A DNA stretch of 64,000 bases from Lolium rigidum (GCF_022539505.1 NC_061513.1:353939696-354003695); one strand, 5' to 3'; shown: positions 42,139 through 56,200, counted from the first letter of the stretch. Program-made: numbers and translations. The notes: generated by a model from the letters alone, not told the origin.

Positions 42139-45084
42139 TGTAATATCCCAGGTTTAGAGGCTATAAAATGAGACAACACCAACATGTGCATTGCATTTAT
42201 GCATAGAAAATCCGGGGAATTTTCTCGCTTTCAAATAAAACTTGTCACAGTAACTGAAGTTTCACTTGACTTGCTGGAATTGAAGTAGATCATCAACTCA
42301 AGCGCTATAAACTCCACTGTGATCTTTGCTAAAACCTTGTTTTGGGTAGAGATGATTTGATCTATGGTTTAGATCAAATGGGATTAGCTTTACTATCACA
42401 ACACCTTAAGTGTTGATCAAATACCAAATCCTATAAAGGATCATATCATGGTATTCCTTACAACAACACATTCTTTAAGAATCAAATCCTAACTTATTAA
42501 CACTTAAAAGTTAGCAACTACCTTTGTGTGTAATTTAATTCACTTATAAATAAGGTGAACCACAGGGTCTAAATTGCATAAAAGCCACATATTCTTATTT
42601 AAATCATAACTTATTAAATACATGGAATATCATAAATCTAAATCCGTTTACATTATGAATTATATTTCAAAATATTTAAATAAGACTAACTATAAGTATT
42701 TTGAAACTCATATGATCATGCCTTGGTGAATTCAAACACCAACTATCCAAAATTGAGGAATAACCTTCAACCATAATCTTTTGACCAATATTATAATATA
42801 AACCAATTAAAAATGATATAGTGCCTCATCCATTATAATAAAACTATCCACAAGATATTTAGTAACAAATGCCACTTGGCTATCCAAAAATAAATCATAT
42901 GAGAGGATAATGATCATGCCACATAGGATGAAAATATCTACATTACTTGCATTCCAAGTTATGCCACCTCATGCTCAAAGGATTGCTATGGATGAGGGCA
43001 TGACAACCAAGCACCTTACTCATCAAACCAAAACAAGAGTCACCCACCTATGTGTCATGATACTAGAGCTTGCCCAAGCCTATAAAAGGAGCCACACCCT
43101 TCATCCATTTGATCATCTTGTAGCATGATACAAGGAAACAAACACATAGAGCCACTCCATAAATTAGCTAGGATCAAGATGAAGAAGCTAGGAGGTGGGG
43201 GCATACCACAAGATGCAGGTTTATCAGATTTCCTGAAGAACAAGCTACAGAATATTGCAAGGTAGAATTCCTAGGCAGACCATATATTTACAAGATTAGA
43301 TCATCATATTTTGAGTAGAGCGCTAGGATGTGTCAAAGTATTGAGAAGTGAGAGAAGTGATAATATTAACCATATCCATGTCCATACAAGAATACTAGAG
43401 TAGTACTAATCCTAATTGTTCAAGTCAACCTTTGATCTTGGAAAGGAGAACCATGATTCACTAATGAATCCTTACAAGGCCCATGCTTTCATCATTACAA
43501 ATTTAGTAATGATCATAAACCCTAAGGATCTAGATGAGTGTGATGAGTGAAATAATAAATAGAGATTAGTAAAGAATTAGTTGATCTTGTCTAATGCATG
43601 ATCATGACTTGTCGAGTTAATTGATAAGATAAACCTAAGTGTTAAGAAGATGTCATCCACCACATAAAATGATAGATTCCTAGCAATTAAACCTAGACCA
43701 ATTCTCATATCTTGAGTGGAGGAGTAATGGAATTTATTTAAACCTTGTTTATCCAAACACTTGAGATAACCTAGCATTGCCTTGATGCAAGAATCCTAAC
43801 TAATTGAGGAGAATAACTCTAGCCAATCAAACATGATCAAATCTTATGCCCATATCCTAATCCTAGTTGTGTATCACCTTGGTGATCACCACCAAAACCC
43901 TAGACCACCTTTGCATTTCAATCCAAGTATCACTTTGGATTATAAGTAGAACCCTGTCATGCCCCATGACTATTTTATATTTCAAATAGGGAAGCATCAC
44001 CAAAACCCTAAACCTTTCAAATAGAATTCACTCCACATAAAATAGTATGCCCTAACTTGTGTATCATGGATCACAAGTATAAACCAAGCTATATATACTT
44101 AAGGACTAAATGCCATTTGGGAGTAGAGTGAAACCAATATCCAATTCTACTTTGCTTTCCAAATACCTTGCCTAGTGAACCAAATGAAATAGTATTTAAA
44201 AAAATAGAATCATCATATAACTAATTGAATTAACCATGGGGAATATAGGATCTATCCTAAATAATTTAATTTAAAGCTTGCTAGTGAAGATTGATGATTA
44301 GAGAGTTATCTTATCAATTTTCTTAAACCTTAGAAACAATTCTCCACATAAAATCATGAACCAATCCCATTCTATTTATCATTTATTAAACTCTAGCCAT
44401 AATTAAATTATATGTGAATAATCCATATTGTTAAGTATTAGCAAAACCTAATGATGTGGTCATTATGCACTTATTATAAATTTCAAATCATTTAAATAAA
44501 CCTGGTTCCTAAATTAAAAAGGGAATTGAGATAAATATTTAAACCCATTTCCATTTTCCTCAAACCTCACAAAATATCAATCTAATCAAAATTTCAATAC
44601 TTGTTTAAACAACAACATTAGGCAGTGAGCATGATTATCAAATTGTCTTGATATTCAAATAATTTAGAACCTGCAAAATAAAACAGAATTCAGTTTGAAT
44701 TCAAATCACAAACTCTAAAACAGAAAATATAAAACAGAAATTTGAAAGGGGAAAAGAGAGGGAGAAGCTCAACTTGGCAGACGAAGCAGGCCACCGCAGC
44801 CCACGCTTAGCCCAACAGCCACCCAGCACCTCAGCCCAGCTTTGGCCCAGCCCAAACGTACCCCTTCGCCAAATATTTCACGAGGAGGGGGGGTCATCGT
44901 CTTCCTCCGTTCCGAGAAGCAGCTCGCTGTCGAGCTCTCCTCGATCGATTGCGCCAGGATTCGTGCCACCGCTTGTCCGTCGTCGATAACTACCCCCTCG
45001 CCGCCGCCGAGAATCCTAGCATCAAATTCCCCATCTCTATGTTTCAATTTTGGAAGAAACCGAAACCCTAGCCCCCGGACACCA

Positions 45085-46682
45085 TGATACGCCTCCGACG
45101 TATCGATAATTTCTTATGTTCCATGCCATATTATTGATGATACCTACATGTTTTATGCACACTTTATGTCATATTCGTGAATTTTCTGGAACTAACCTAT
45201 TAACAAGATGCCGAAGAGCCGATTCTTGTTTTCTGCTGTTTTTGGTTTCGAAATCCTAGTAACAAAATATTCTCGGAATTGGACGAAATCAAGACCCGGG
45301 GTCCTATTTTGCCACGAAGCTTCCGGAAGACCGAAGAGGAGTCGAAGTGGGGCCACGAGGGGCCGCCACTATAGGGCGGCGCGGCCCGGGTCTTGGCCGC
45401 GGCCGACCTGTAGTGTGGGGCCCTCGTGTGGCCCCCACGTTGCCCTTCCGCCTACTTAAAGCCTCCGTCGCGAAACCCCCGATGCGAAAAACCACGATAA
45501 GGAAAACCTTGCGAGACGCCGCCGCCGCCAATCCCATCTCGGGGGATTCCGGAGATCTCCTCCGGCACCCTGCCGGAGAGGGGATTCATCTCCCGGGAGG
45601 ACTCTTCACCGCCATGGTCGCCTCCGGAGTGATGAGTGAGTAGTTCACCCCTGGACTATGGGTCCATAGCGGTAGCTAGATGGTTGTCTTCTCCTCATTG
45701 TGCTTCATTGTTGGATCTTGTGAGCTGCCTAACATGATCAAGATCATCTATCCGTAATGCTATATGTTGTGTTTGTCGGGATCCGATGGATAGAGAATAC
45801 CATGTTATGTTAATTATCAAGTTATTACCTATGTGTTGTTTATGATCTTGCATGCTCTCCGTTATTAGTAGAGGCTCGGCCAAGTTGATGCTAGTAACTC
45901 CAAGAGGGAGTATTTATGCTCGATAGTGGGTTCATGCCTGCATTGACACACGGGGGAGTGACGAAACCCCTAAGGTTGTGTTGTGCTTGTTGCCACTAGG
46001 GATAAAACATTGATGCTATGTCCGATGATGTAGTTATTGATTACATTACGCACCATACTTAATGCAATTGTCTCGTTGTTAGCAACTTAATACCGGAGGG
46101 GGTTCGGACGATAACCTCGAAGGTGGAATTTTTAGGCATAGATGCGAGTTGGATGGCGGTCTATGTACTTTGTCGTAATGCCCAATTAAATCTCACTGTA
46201 CTTATCATGACATTTATGTGCATTGTTATGCCCTCTCTATTTGTCAATTGCCCGACTGTAATTTGTTCACCCAACATGCTTTTATCTTATGGGAGAGACA
46301 CCTCTAGTGAACTGTGGACCCCGGTCCATTCTTTTATACTGGAAATACAAATCTCTCGCAATACTTGTTTTACTTGTTTTCTCTGCAAACAATCATCTTC
46401 CACACAATACGGTTAACCCTTTGTTACAGCAAGCCGGTGAGATTGACAACCTCACTGTTTCGTTGGGGCAAAGTACTTTGGTTGTGTTGTGCGGGTTCCA
46501 CGTTGGCGCCGGAATCTCCGGTGTTGCGCCGCACTACATCCCGCCGCCATCAACCTTCAACGTGCTTCTTGACTCCTACTTGGTTCGATTAAACCTTGGT
46601 TTCTAACTGAGGGAAACTTGCCGCTGTGCGCATCACACCTTCCTCTTGGGGTTCCCAACGGACGTGTCAATTACACGCATCA
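45085..46682 (+). repeat. 5' LTR of the Athila-lineage element
   Basis: 1598 bp, TG...CA. The first 450 bp are related to the 5' part of the solo LTR at 23097-24789. A CTACTTAAAGCC motif near 45450 could be the TATA-like promoter. Confidence 0.93.
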
Positions 46683-46692
46683 AGCAAATTTC

Positions 46693-46710
46693 TGGCGCCG
46701 TTGCCGGGGA
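46693..46710 (+). other. Primer-binding site (tRNA-Asp type)
   Basis: TGGCGCCGTTGCCGGGGA is the usual Athila-lineage primer site, matching the complement of the tRNA-Asp 3' end, and is ten bases after the LTR. Confidence 0.9.
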
Positions 46711-46935
46711 GATCAAGACACACTGCAAGGGGAGTCTCCACTTCTCAATCTCTTTAGTTTGTTTTTGTCTTGCTTTATTTTATTTACTACTTTGTTTGCT
46801 GCATTATATCAAAACACAAAAAAATTAGTTGCTAGTTTTACTTTATTTACTATCTTGTTTGCTATATCAAAAACACAAAAAAATTAGTATACTTGCATTT
46901 ACTTTATCTAGTTTGTTTTATTTACTACTGCTAAA

Positions 46936-49052
46936 ATGGCCACCCCTGAAAATACTAAGTTGTGTGACTTCACTAGCAAAAATAATAATGATTTCTTATG
47001 CACACCTATTGCTCCACCTGCTACTACAGCGGAATTCTTTGAAATTAAACCTGCTTTACTAAATCTTGTTATGCGAGAGCAATTTTCTGGTGTTAGTTAC
47101 GATGATGCTTGCTGCCCATCTCAATAATTTTGTTGAACTATGTGAAATGCAAAAGTATAAAGATGTAGATGGTGACATTATAAAATTAAAATTGTTTCCT
47201 TTCTCATTAAGAGGAAGAGCTAAAGATTGGTTGCTATCTCTCGCCTAAGAATAGTATTGATTCCTGGACTAAATGCAAGGATGCTTTTATTGGTAGATAT
47301 TATCCCCCTGCTAAAATTATATCTTTGAGGAGTAGCATAATGAATTTTAAACAATTGGATAATGAACATGTTGCTCAAGCTTGGGAAAGAATGAAATCTT
47401 TGGTTAAAAATTGCCCAACCCATGGACTGACTACTTGGATGATCATCCAAACCTTCTATGCAGGACTAAATATTTCTTCGCGGAATTTATTGGATTCAGC
47501 TGCTGGAGGTACCTTTATGTCCATCACTCTTGGTGAAGCAACAAAGCTTCTTGATGATATGATGGTTAATTACTCTGAATGGCACACGGAAAGAGCTCCA
47601 CAAGGTAAGAAGGTAAATTCTGTTGAAGAATCCTCTTCCTTGAATGATAAGGTTGATGCTATTATGTCTATGCTTGTGAATGATAGGACTAATGTTGATC
47701 CTAATAATGTTCCGTTAGCTTCATTGGTTGCCCAAGAAGAACATGTTGATGTAAACTTCATTAAAAATAATAATTTCAACAACAATGCTTATCGGAACAA
47801 TTCTAGTAATAACTATAGGCCATATCCTTATAATAATGGTAACGGTTATGCTAATTCTTATGGGAATTCTTACAACAATAATAGGAATACACCCCTGGAC
47901 TTGAAGCTATGCTTAAAGAATTTATTAGTACACAAACTGCCTTTAACAAATCGTTGAGGAAAAGCTCAATAAAATTGATATTCTCGCTTCTAAGGTTGAT
48001 AGTCTTGCCTCTGATGTTGATCTTTTGAAATCGAAAGTTATGCCTAATAGGGATATTGAAAATAAAATTGTTACTACAGCAAATGCCATCCAAGTTAGAA
48101 TTAATGAGAATATAATATTAATGGCTGAACTGCGTGCTAGGTGGGATAGAGAAGAAAATGAAAAACTAGCTAAAGAGAAAAATGTAGCTAAAGTTTGGAC
48201 TATTACCACCACTAGCAATGCTAATGATTCACATGTTGCTGCACCTCCTACTATTAATGGTAAAATAATTGGTGTTGGCAATGTTTCTACCCCTAGTGCA
48301 AAGCGCGCAAAATTACCTGAAACTGCTAAAGCTACTGAAACTGCTCGTGATAAAACTGCTGAAATTTTTTCCAACCTTGGGGGATGATAATCCCATTGCT
48401 TTAGATTGTAATGAGTTAGATTTTGATGATTGCCACATCTCTGAAGTTATAAAGTTCTTACAAAAACTTGCTAAGAGTCCCAATGCTAGCGCTGTAAACT
48501 TGGCTTTCACAAAACATATTACAAATGCTCTCATAAAAGCTAGAGAAGAAAAACTAAAACTTGAAACTTCTATTCCTAGAAAGCTAGAGGATGGTTGGGA
48601 GCCCATCATTAAAATGAGAGTCAAAGATTTTAATTGTAATGCTTTATGTGATCTTGGTGCAAGTATTTACGTTATGCCTAAGAAAGTCTATGATATGCTT
48701 GACTTGCCACCATTGAAAAAGCTGTTATCTGGATGTTAATCTCGCTGATAATGCTAAAAAGAAACCTTTGGGGAGAGTTGATAATGTTCATATTATGGTT
48801 AACAATAACCTTGTCCCCGTTGATTTTGTTGTCTTGGATATTGAATGCAATGCATCTTGCCCCATTATATTGGGAAGACCTTTTCTTCGAACCGTTGGTG
48901 CTACTATTGATATGAAGGAAGGTAATATTAAATATCAATTTCCTCTCAAGAAAGATATGGAACACTTCCCTAGAAAGAGAATTAAGTTACCTTATGATTC
49001 TATCATTAGAACAAATTATGATGTTGATGCTTCATCTCTTGATGTTACTTGA
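46936..49052 (+). pseudogene. gag: Athila gag-protease, frame-broken
   Basis: ATG 46936 starts MATPENTKLCDFTSKNNND. The gag continues in successive frames: DGDIIKLKLFPFSLRGRAKD (to 47248), MNFKQLDNEHVAQAWERMKS (from 47340) and an Asn-rich part NNNFNNNAYRNNSSNNYRP near 47770-47830. Coiled-coil text follows at 48025-48387. The protease part has MRVKDFNCNALCDLGASIYV with DLG near 48650 and CPIILGRPFLRTVGATIDM near 48860, and ends at the stop at 49052. There are at least five frame breaks. Two, near 47237 (TCTCGCC) and near 47952 (ATCGTTG), sit on CG where CTG or CAG would keep the frame. This matches Athila-type gag-pro in order and length. Confidence 0.85.
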
Positions 49053-51639
49053 TATACACTTTCTGCGCCTAGCTGAAAGGCGTTAAAGAAAAGCGCTTAT
49101 GGGAGACAACCCATGTTTTTACTACAGTATTTTTGTTTTATATTTGAGTCTTGGAAGTTGATTAATACTTTAGCAACCTCTCCTTATCTTAGTTTTGTGT
49201 TTTGTTGTGCCAAGTAAAGTCTTTGATAGTAAAGTAAATACTAGATTTGGATTACTGCGCAGAAACAGATTTCTTTGCTGTCACGAATCTGGGTCTAATT
49301 CTCTGTAGGTAACTCAGAAAATTAAGCCAATTTACGTGAGTGATCCTCAGATATGTGCGCAACTTTCATTCAATTTGGGCATTTTCATTTGAGCAAGTAT
49401 GGTGCCCTAATAAAAATCCATCTTTACGGACTGTTCTGTTTTGACAGATTCTGCCTTTTGTTTCGCATTGCCTCTTTTGCTATGTTGGATGAATTTCTTT
49501 GATCCATTAATGTCCAGTAGCTTTATGCAATGTCCAGAAGTGTTAAGAATGATTGTGTCACCTCTGAACATGTGAATTTTTATTGTGCACTAACCCTCTA
49601 ATGAGTTGTTTCGAGTTTGGTGTGGAGGAAATTTTCAAGGATCAAGAGAGGAGTATGATACAATATGATCAAGGAGAGTGAAAGCTCTAAGCTTGGGGAT
49701 GCCCCGGTGGTTCACCCCTGCATATTCTAAGAAGGCTCAAGCGTCTAAGCTTGGGGATGCCCAAGGCATCCCCTTCTTCATCGACAACATTATCAGGTTC
49801 CTCCCCTGAAACTATATTTTTATTCCGTCACATCTTATGCACTTTGCTTGGAGCGTCGGTTTGTTTTTGTTTTTGTTTTGTTTAAATAAAATGGATCCTA
49901 GCATTCACTTTGTGGGAGAGAGACACGCTCCGCTGTAGCATATGGACAAGTATGTCCTTAGGCTCTACTCATAGTATTCATGGCGAAGTTTCTTCTTCGT
50001 TAAATTGTTATATGGTTGGAATTGGAAAATACTACATGTAGTAATTCTAAAATGTCTTGGATAATTTGATACTTGGCAATTGTTGTGCTCATGTTTAAGC
50101 TCTTGCATCATATACTTTGCACCCATTAATGAAGAAACACTTAGAGCTTGCTAATTTGGTTTGCATATTTGGTTTCTCTAGAGTCTAGATAATATCTAGT
50201 ATTGAGTTTTGAACAACAAGGAAGACGGTGTAGAGTCTTATAATGTTTACAATATGTCTTTTATGTGAGTTTTGCTGCACCGTTCATCCTTGTGTTTGTT
50301 TCAAATAACCTTGCTAGCCTAAACCTTGTATCGAGAGGGAATACTTCTCATGCATCCAAAATCCTTGAGCCAACCACTATGCCATTTGTGTCCACCATAC
50401 CTACCTACTACATGGTATTTATCCGCCATTCCAAAGTAAATTGCTTGAGTGCTACCTTTAAAATTTCCATCATTCACCTTTGCAATATATAGCTCATGGG
50501 ACAAATAGCTTAAAAACTATTGTGGTATTGAATATGTACTTATGCACTTTATCTCTTATTAAGTTGCTTGTTGTGCGATAACCATGCTTCAGGGACGCCA
50601 TCAACAATTCTTTGTTGAATATCATGTGAGTTGCTATGCATGTCCGTCTTGTACGAAGTAAGAGAGATCTACCACGTTAATGGTTGGAGCATCCATATTG
50701 TTAGAGAAGAACATTGGGCCGCTAACTAAAGCCATGATTCATGGTGGAAGTTTCAGTTTTGGACATATATCCTCAATCTCATATGATAATAATAATTGTT
50801 GCCACATGCTTATGCATTAAAGAGGAGTCCATTATCTGTTGTCCATGTTGTCCCGGTATGGATGTCTAAGTTGAGAATAATCAAAAGCGAGAAATCCAAA
50901 ATGCGAGCTTTCTCCTTAGACCTTTGTACAGGCGGCATGGAGGTACCCCATTGTGACACTTGGTTAAAACATGTGCATTGCAAAGAACCGGTAGTCCAAG
51001 CCAATTAGGACAAGGTGCGGGCACTATTAGTATACTATGCATGAGGCTTGCAACTTGTAAGATATAATTTTCATAACTCATATGCTTTATTACTACCGTT
51101 GACAAAATTGTTTCGTATTTTCAAAATAAAAGCTCTAGCACAAATATAGCAATCGATGCTTTCCTCTTTGAAGGACCATTCTCTTTACTTTTATGTTGAG
51201 TCAGTTCACCTATTTCTCTCCATCTCAAGAAGCAAACACTTGTGTGAACTGTGCATTGATTCCTACATACTTGCATATTGCACTTGTTATATTACTCTAT
51301 GTTGACAATTATCTATGAGATATACATGTTATAAGTTGAAAGCAACCGCTGAAACTTAATCTTCCTTTGTGTTGCTTCAATACCTTTACTTTGATTTATT
51401 GCTTTATGAGTTAACTCTTATGCAAGACTTATTGATGCTTGTCTTGAAGTACTATTCATGAAAAGTCTTTGCTTTATGATTCACTTGTTTACTCATGTCA
51501 TTACCATTGTTTTGATCGCTGCATTCATTACATATGTTTACAAATAGTATGATCAAGGTTATGATGGCATGTCGCTTCAGAAATTATCTTTGTTATCGTT
51601 TTACCTGCTCGGGACGAGCAGAACTAAGCTTGGGGATGC
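49053..51639 (+). other. Non-coding 3' part of the Athila element with repeated polypurine cores
   Basis: No protein similarity in either strand. In a full Athila element RT and integrase would be here or upstream. The core CTAAGCTTGGGGATGC occurs at 49687-49702, 49745-49760 and 51624-51639. The last copy touches the 3' LTR and is the working polypurine tract. The first two are 1.9 kb upstream, in a pair. Several small open frames (50265-50492, 50796-51008) are not convincing. Confidence 0.8.
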
Positions 51640-53239
51640 TGATACGCCTCCGACGTATCGATAATTTCTTATGTTCCATGCCATATTATTGATGATACCT
51701 ACATGTTTTATGCACACTTTATGTCATATTCGTGCATTTTACTGGAACTAACCTATTAACAAGATGCCAAAGAGCCGATTCTTTGTTTTCTGCTGTTTTT
51801 GGTTTCGAAATCCTAGTAACGAAATATTCTCGGAATTGGACGAAATCAAGACCCAGAGTCCTATTTTGCCACGAAGCTTCCAGAAGACCGAAGAGGAGTC
51901 GAAGTGGGGCCACGAGGGGCCGCCACTATAGGGCGGCGCGGCCCAGGTGTTGTCCGCGCCGACCTGTAGTGTGGGGCCCTCGTGTGGCCCCCCACGTTGC
52001 CCTTCCGCCTACTTAAAGCCTCCATCGCGAAACCCCTGATGCGAAAAACCACGATACGGAAAACCTTACTGAGACGCCGCCGCCGCCAATCCCATCTCGG
52101 GGGATTCTGGAGATCTCCTCCGGCACCCTGCCGGAGAGGGGATTCATCTCCCGGAGGACTCTTCACCGCCATGGTCGCCTCCGGAGTGATGAGTGAGTAG
52201 TTCACCCCTGGATTATGGGTCCATAGCGGTAGCTAGATGGTTGTCTTCTCCTCATTGTGCTTCATTGTTGGATCTTGTGAGCTGCCTAACATGATCAAGA
52301 TCATCTATCTGTAATGCTATATGTTGTGTTTGTCGGGATCCGATGGATAGAGAATACCATGTTATGTTAATTATAAAGTTATTACCTATGTGTTGTTTAT
52401 GATCTTGCATGCTCTCCGTTATTAGTAGAGGCTCTGGCCAAGTTGATGCTAGTAACTCCAAGAGGGAGTATTTATGCTCGATAGTGGGTTCATGCCTGCA
52501 TTGACACACTGGGGAGTGACAGAAACCCCTAAGGTTGTGTTGTGTTGTTGCCACTAGGGATAAAACATTGATGCTATGTCCGAGGATGTAGTTATTGATT
52601 ACATTACGCACCATACTTAATGCAATTGTCTGTTGTTAGCAACTTAATACTGGAGGGGGTTCGGACGATAACTTGAAGGTGGACTTTTTAGGCATAGATG
52701 CGAGTTGGATGGCGGTCTATGTACTTTGTCGTAATGCCCAATTAAATCTCCATTGTACTTATCATGACATGTATGTGCATTGTTATGCCCTCTCTATTTG
52801 TCAATTGCCCGATTGTAATTTGTTCACCCAACATGCTTTTATCTTATGGAAGAGACACCTCTAGTGAACTGTGGACCCCGGTCCATTCTTTTATACTTGA
52901 AATACAAATCTGCTGCAATACTTGTTTTACTTGTTTTCTCTGCAAACAATCATCTTCCACACAATACGGTTAACCCTTTGTTACAGCAAGCCGGTGAGAT
53001 TGACAACCTCACTTGTTTCGTTGGGGCAAAGTACTTTGGTTGTGTTGTGCGGGTTCCACGTTGGCGCCGGAATCTACGGTATTGCGCCGCACTACATCCC
53101 GCCGCCATCAACCTTCAACGTGCTTCTTGACTCCTACTGGTTCGATTAAACCTTGGTTTCTAACTGAGGGAAACTTGCCGCTGTGCGCATCACACCTTCC
53201 TCTTGGGGTTCCCAACGGACGTGTCAATTACACGCATCA
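51640..53239 (+). repeat. 3' LTR of the Athila-lineage element
   Basis: 1600 bp, TG...CA, followed by the target duplication CACCA. It differs from the 5' LTR by scattered transitions and by CTG/CAG-linked small changes. Confidence 0.93.
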
Positions 53240-56200
53240 CACCACTTCTCGCCGGTGATTGGAGCTTCCCCGCGACTCGACGTCGACGCCATCGACCTCT
53301 CCGTACTTGACTTGCCCACCATGTACTAGGAATCGAGCCGCCGTGCTCGGGAGCGTCTACGCCAACTCCGTCTTCTCCGACGCCGCTCACCATCGCCGCC
53401 GTCGATACAGACCACCTCAAGCCTTGCCGTCAAGCCCTCGATGCTCCTGGCGAGCTCCTCAACCTCGTGGTGTGGTTGGTTCGCTCGATTGTGTCCCGTA
53501 GCCTCGCCGCACCGTGAGCCCACGAGCACCGCCGCTTTGCCTCGCCGCCGGCCACTCTATGATGACCAATAACTAGCGGCGAGACCACCGTTAGGTTCCC
53601 CGAGTCATGTTTATTCGATTGGGCATGTGCGCTACACCGCGGGAGCCCTCTAGCATCGACACCATCCTCGACAGGCCATCGGCACGGAGCTCCAGCGCCA
53701 CGTCTCAATTTTGACCTCAGTCAAGGTCACGTGGTAGCCAACGTGGCATTGGCCCCACTAGTCAGTCACTGGGGTAGCACTAGACCAGGTAGCTTTAGTG
53801 TTTCTGTTTTTAATTTAAATCTCAGAAAATCACTGAAACTTTGCCAAAATAACTAAAATTCAAATTAGCTCAGAAAACTATAAATAAGATATCAAAATGC
53901 TCACAAAAATAAATCCTACTCAATAAAAATATAAAATAAAAATGCATGTCAAAATAAAATCCACTTATTTTTACTTTTATTAATTATGTCTTTTCATTTA
54001 TTTAAAACACAATTTTAATTCAATAAATTAGTTAAGTATCAAAATTAAATAATATCTATTTAGTAAGTAAATAAAATGTTAAGATTAATTTTCTTAATCA
54101 TCTTTTCATTAACATAAATATTAGTAAAACCCTAATTAAAAAATTACTATTTCCCATTCTCTTTAAATAATAATAAAGCAAGAAAATGTTAAAATCCAAT
54201 ATTATTTTGGTAGCTCAAAAGCTTTTTTACTTAAACATTTTAGTTCACAAGCTATTATTTTAAAACCTAACAATGATTATCAAACCCTAATCCCTAAATT
54301 AAACCCTAACTAGTATTTATTCTAATTGTTAAATCCTTAAAAATTAATAAATATTCAATCCATTATTAATTTATTTCTAAATAGTTAATAACCTCAATTC
54401 CATTACCAATGATAATTTTAAAATGATAGCATAATTTAAAAACCCTAGTTCTAGAATAAACAAGAAACTTAATCTCATTATTTTATGTGATCATCCCACA
54501 TTAGAATCAACTCTAAAACCCTTGTTGTTTATCACATGTGATAATGTGAACTTCGCCTTTACTTATAGAACCTTAATATGAAACAAATGAACTCATGCTT
54601 ATGATCTACTAAAATAAAACCAATTCACATGAGATCAACATTTCATGTCTTTATCTTTGATTAATACCTGTATGATCCATTAGTGCCACTTAGGGGCAAA
54701 CCCTAAATTGTTACTCTGATTTAAACACCATTGATCACCATTCCTATATACCACACCATTGAAATCAACCTCAAGCATTATACCCTAGTAGAATCATGAT
54801 GATGAACCCTAATACCAATCTTGTGTAGTAATTCACATGACAGGCTCATATTCATCTAAACCCTACTTAAGGAATAGTAAGCCACCTAGCTTAGAAACCA
54901 TTAGTGACTACTTAGGAAAGCAAATGGGAAGACATAATAAACCCTAATGCTTCACTCATAGCACCACCTTGACCACCATTCTTTGATATGATACCTATGA
55001 TCAACCATAGAAATAAATCTACCAATACTTGCTGCTTATAGACCCATTCTACTTAAGAACCAACTAGTTCCTAGTAGTGAATTAAATGATTCTAATAGTA
55101 AACCCTAGAAGCACATAGCTCCAATTTGTAGTAATTCTTGTTCTTTATTTAACATGTTCTTCAAAAGTTATTCTTTTGACGTAAATATAAAGCAAGTCAT
55201 AGTTCTTATTTGAAATACTTATTATTTCTTAATCAACATGTTCTTCAAAAGTTATTCTTTTGAAGTATAGTATAAGTAATCATCAACCATGTCCTGTAGA
55301 ACTTAAAATTGATAACTACTCTTGAATTGTTATGCAACCACCATTCCCTTGTGTGTATGCTTATTATGATGCATTATATCACTTGTTTATGCTATTCATA
55401 TCACCAAACCCTAATAAGAACCTTGTTTGAGAACCATTCTAAAAGTGCAACACACCTTAAATAAATCTTTACAACTCACCAATCCTAAATCATCAAAGTT
55501 AGATTAAACCTGGGACGATTGCATCTCATACTATGCATTATAGCATCTTTGCCAGTTCTTTAAACATTGTCCTTACCGGACGATGATGGTATTTCAGAAT
55601 TTGGAGTTATCACGTATCAAAGCTTTTGCCTGCATAATCTTGCAGTCAAGAAAGGAAAGTTCATCGCTTGCTCGTGTCATTTGATTATTTTTATCAAACT
55701 ATATGCAAAGTACTATACTTATCACTCTTGCATTGAAAAGAAAAGTGTTATTTTACAATTATGAATATGACTATGTGGTGGGCAATGGAACCATGGTATG
55801 TGTTGATTGGTGGAGGTTCCATTGCAAGGGTACTACTCATCTAGGACTAAGTACCAATGCCGTCCAGTGATTCTAGCGCCGTACATATCGCGTTGACCAT
55901 AAGATCTATAATGGCTCTGGGGAAGTCAGATGTATCTTTTCCCTCTTGCATATCAACGGACTTGATGGAGCCTGACTGGGTGTTGGGGATAACACTGTAG
56001 TAGGATGGGAAATCCTTTAAAATCCCCATTAGTGTGGATGAGAGGCTCTATCGTCTATGAGGGATTGTCCATAGTACATCGGGGGTAAAGCCGTATGATC
56101 GGGAGATGTCTACCGGGGGTGTATGGATGGACAAAAGGGTGGGTATGCAAGGTCACGGAGAAGGGAGTGATTGGCTTGGACCTTACACCTGGCCCCACAC

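Larger units (their letters stand above)
45085..53239 (+). mobile_element. Young non-autonomous Athila-lineage Gypsy element (gag-protease only)
   Basis: LTRs of 1598 and 1600 bp start TGATACGCCTCCGACGTATC and end ACGCATCA. The 5-bp target duplication CACCA is at 45080-45084 and 53240-53244. The primer site TGGCGCCGTTGCCGGGGA at 46693-46710 is the tRNA-Asp type usual for Athila. Gag and protease follow (46936-49052), then 2.6 kb of non-coding DNA and a polypurine tract. RT, RNase H and integrase are absent. The LTRs are nearly identical apart from CAG/CTG-linked differences and a few transitions, so the insertion is recent. It entered the long LTR block. Confidence 0.93.

Noticed and set aside
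46693..46710. tRNA gene signal at TGGCGCCG
   Set aside because: It is an 18-base primer site complementary to a tRNA 3' end. No cloverleaf is present.
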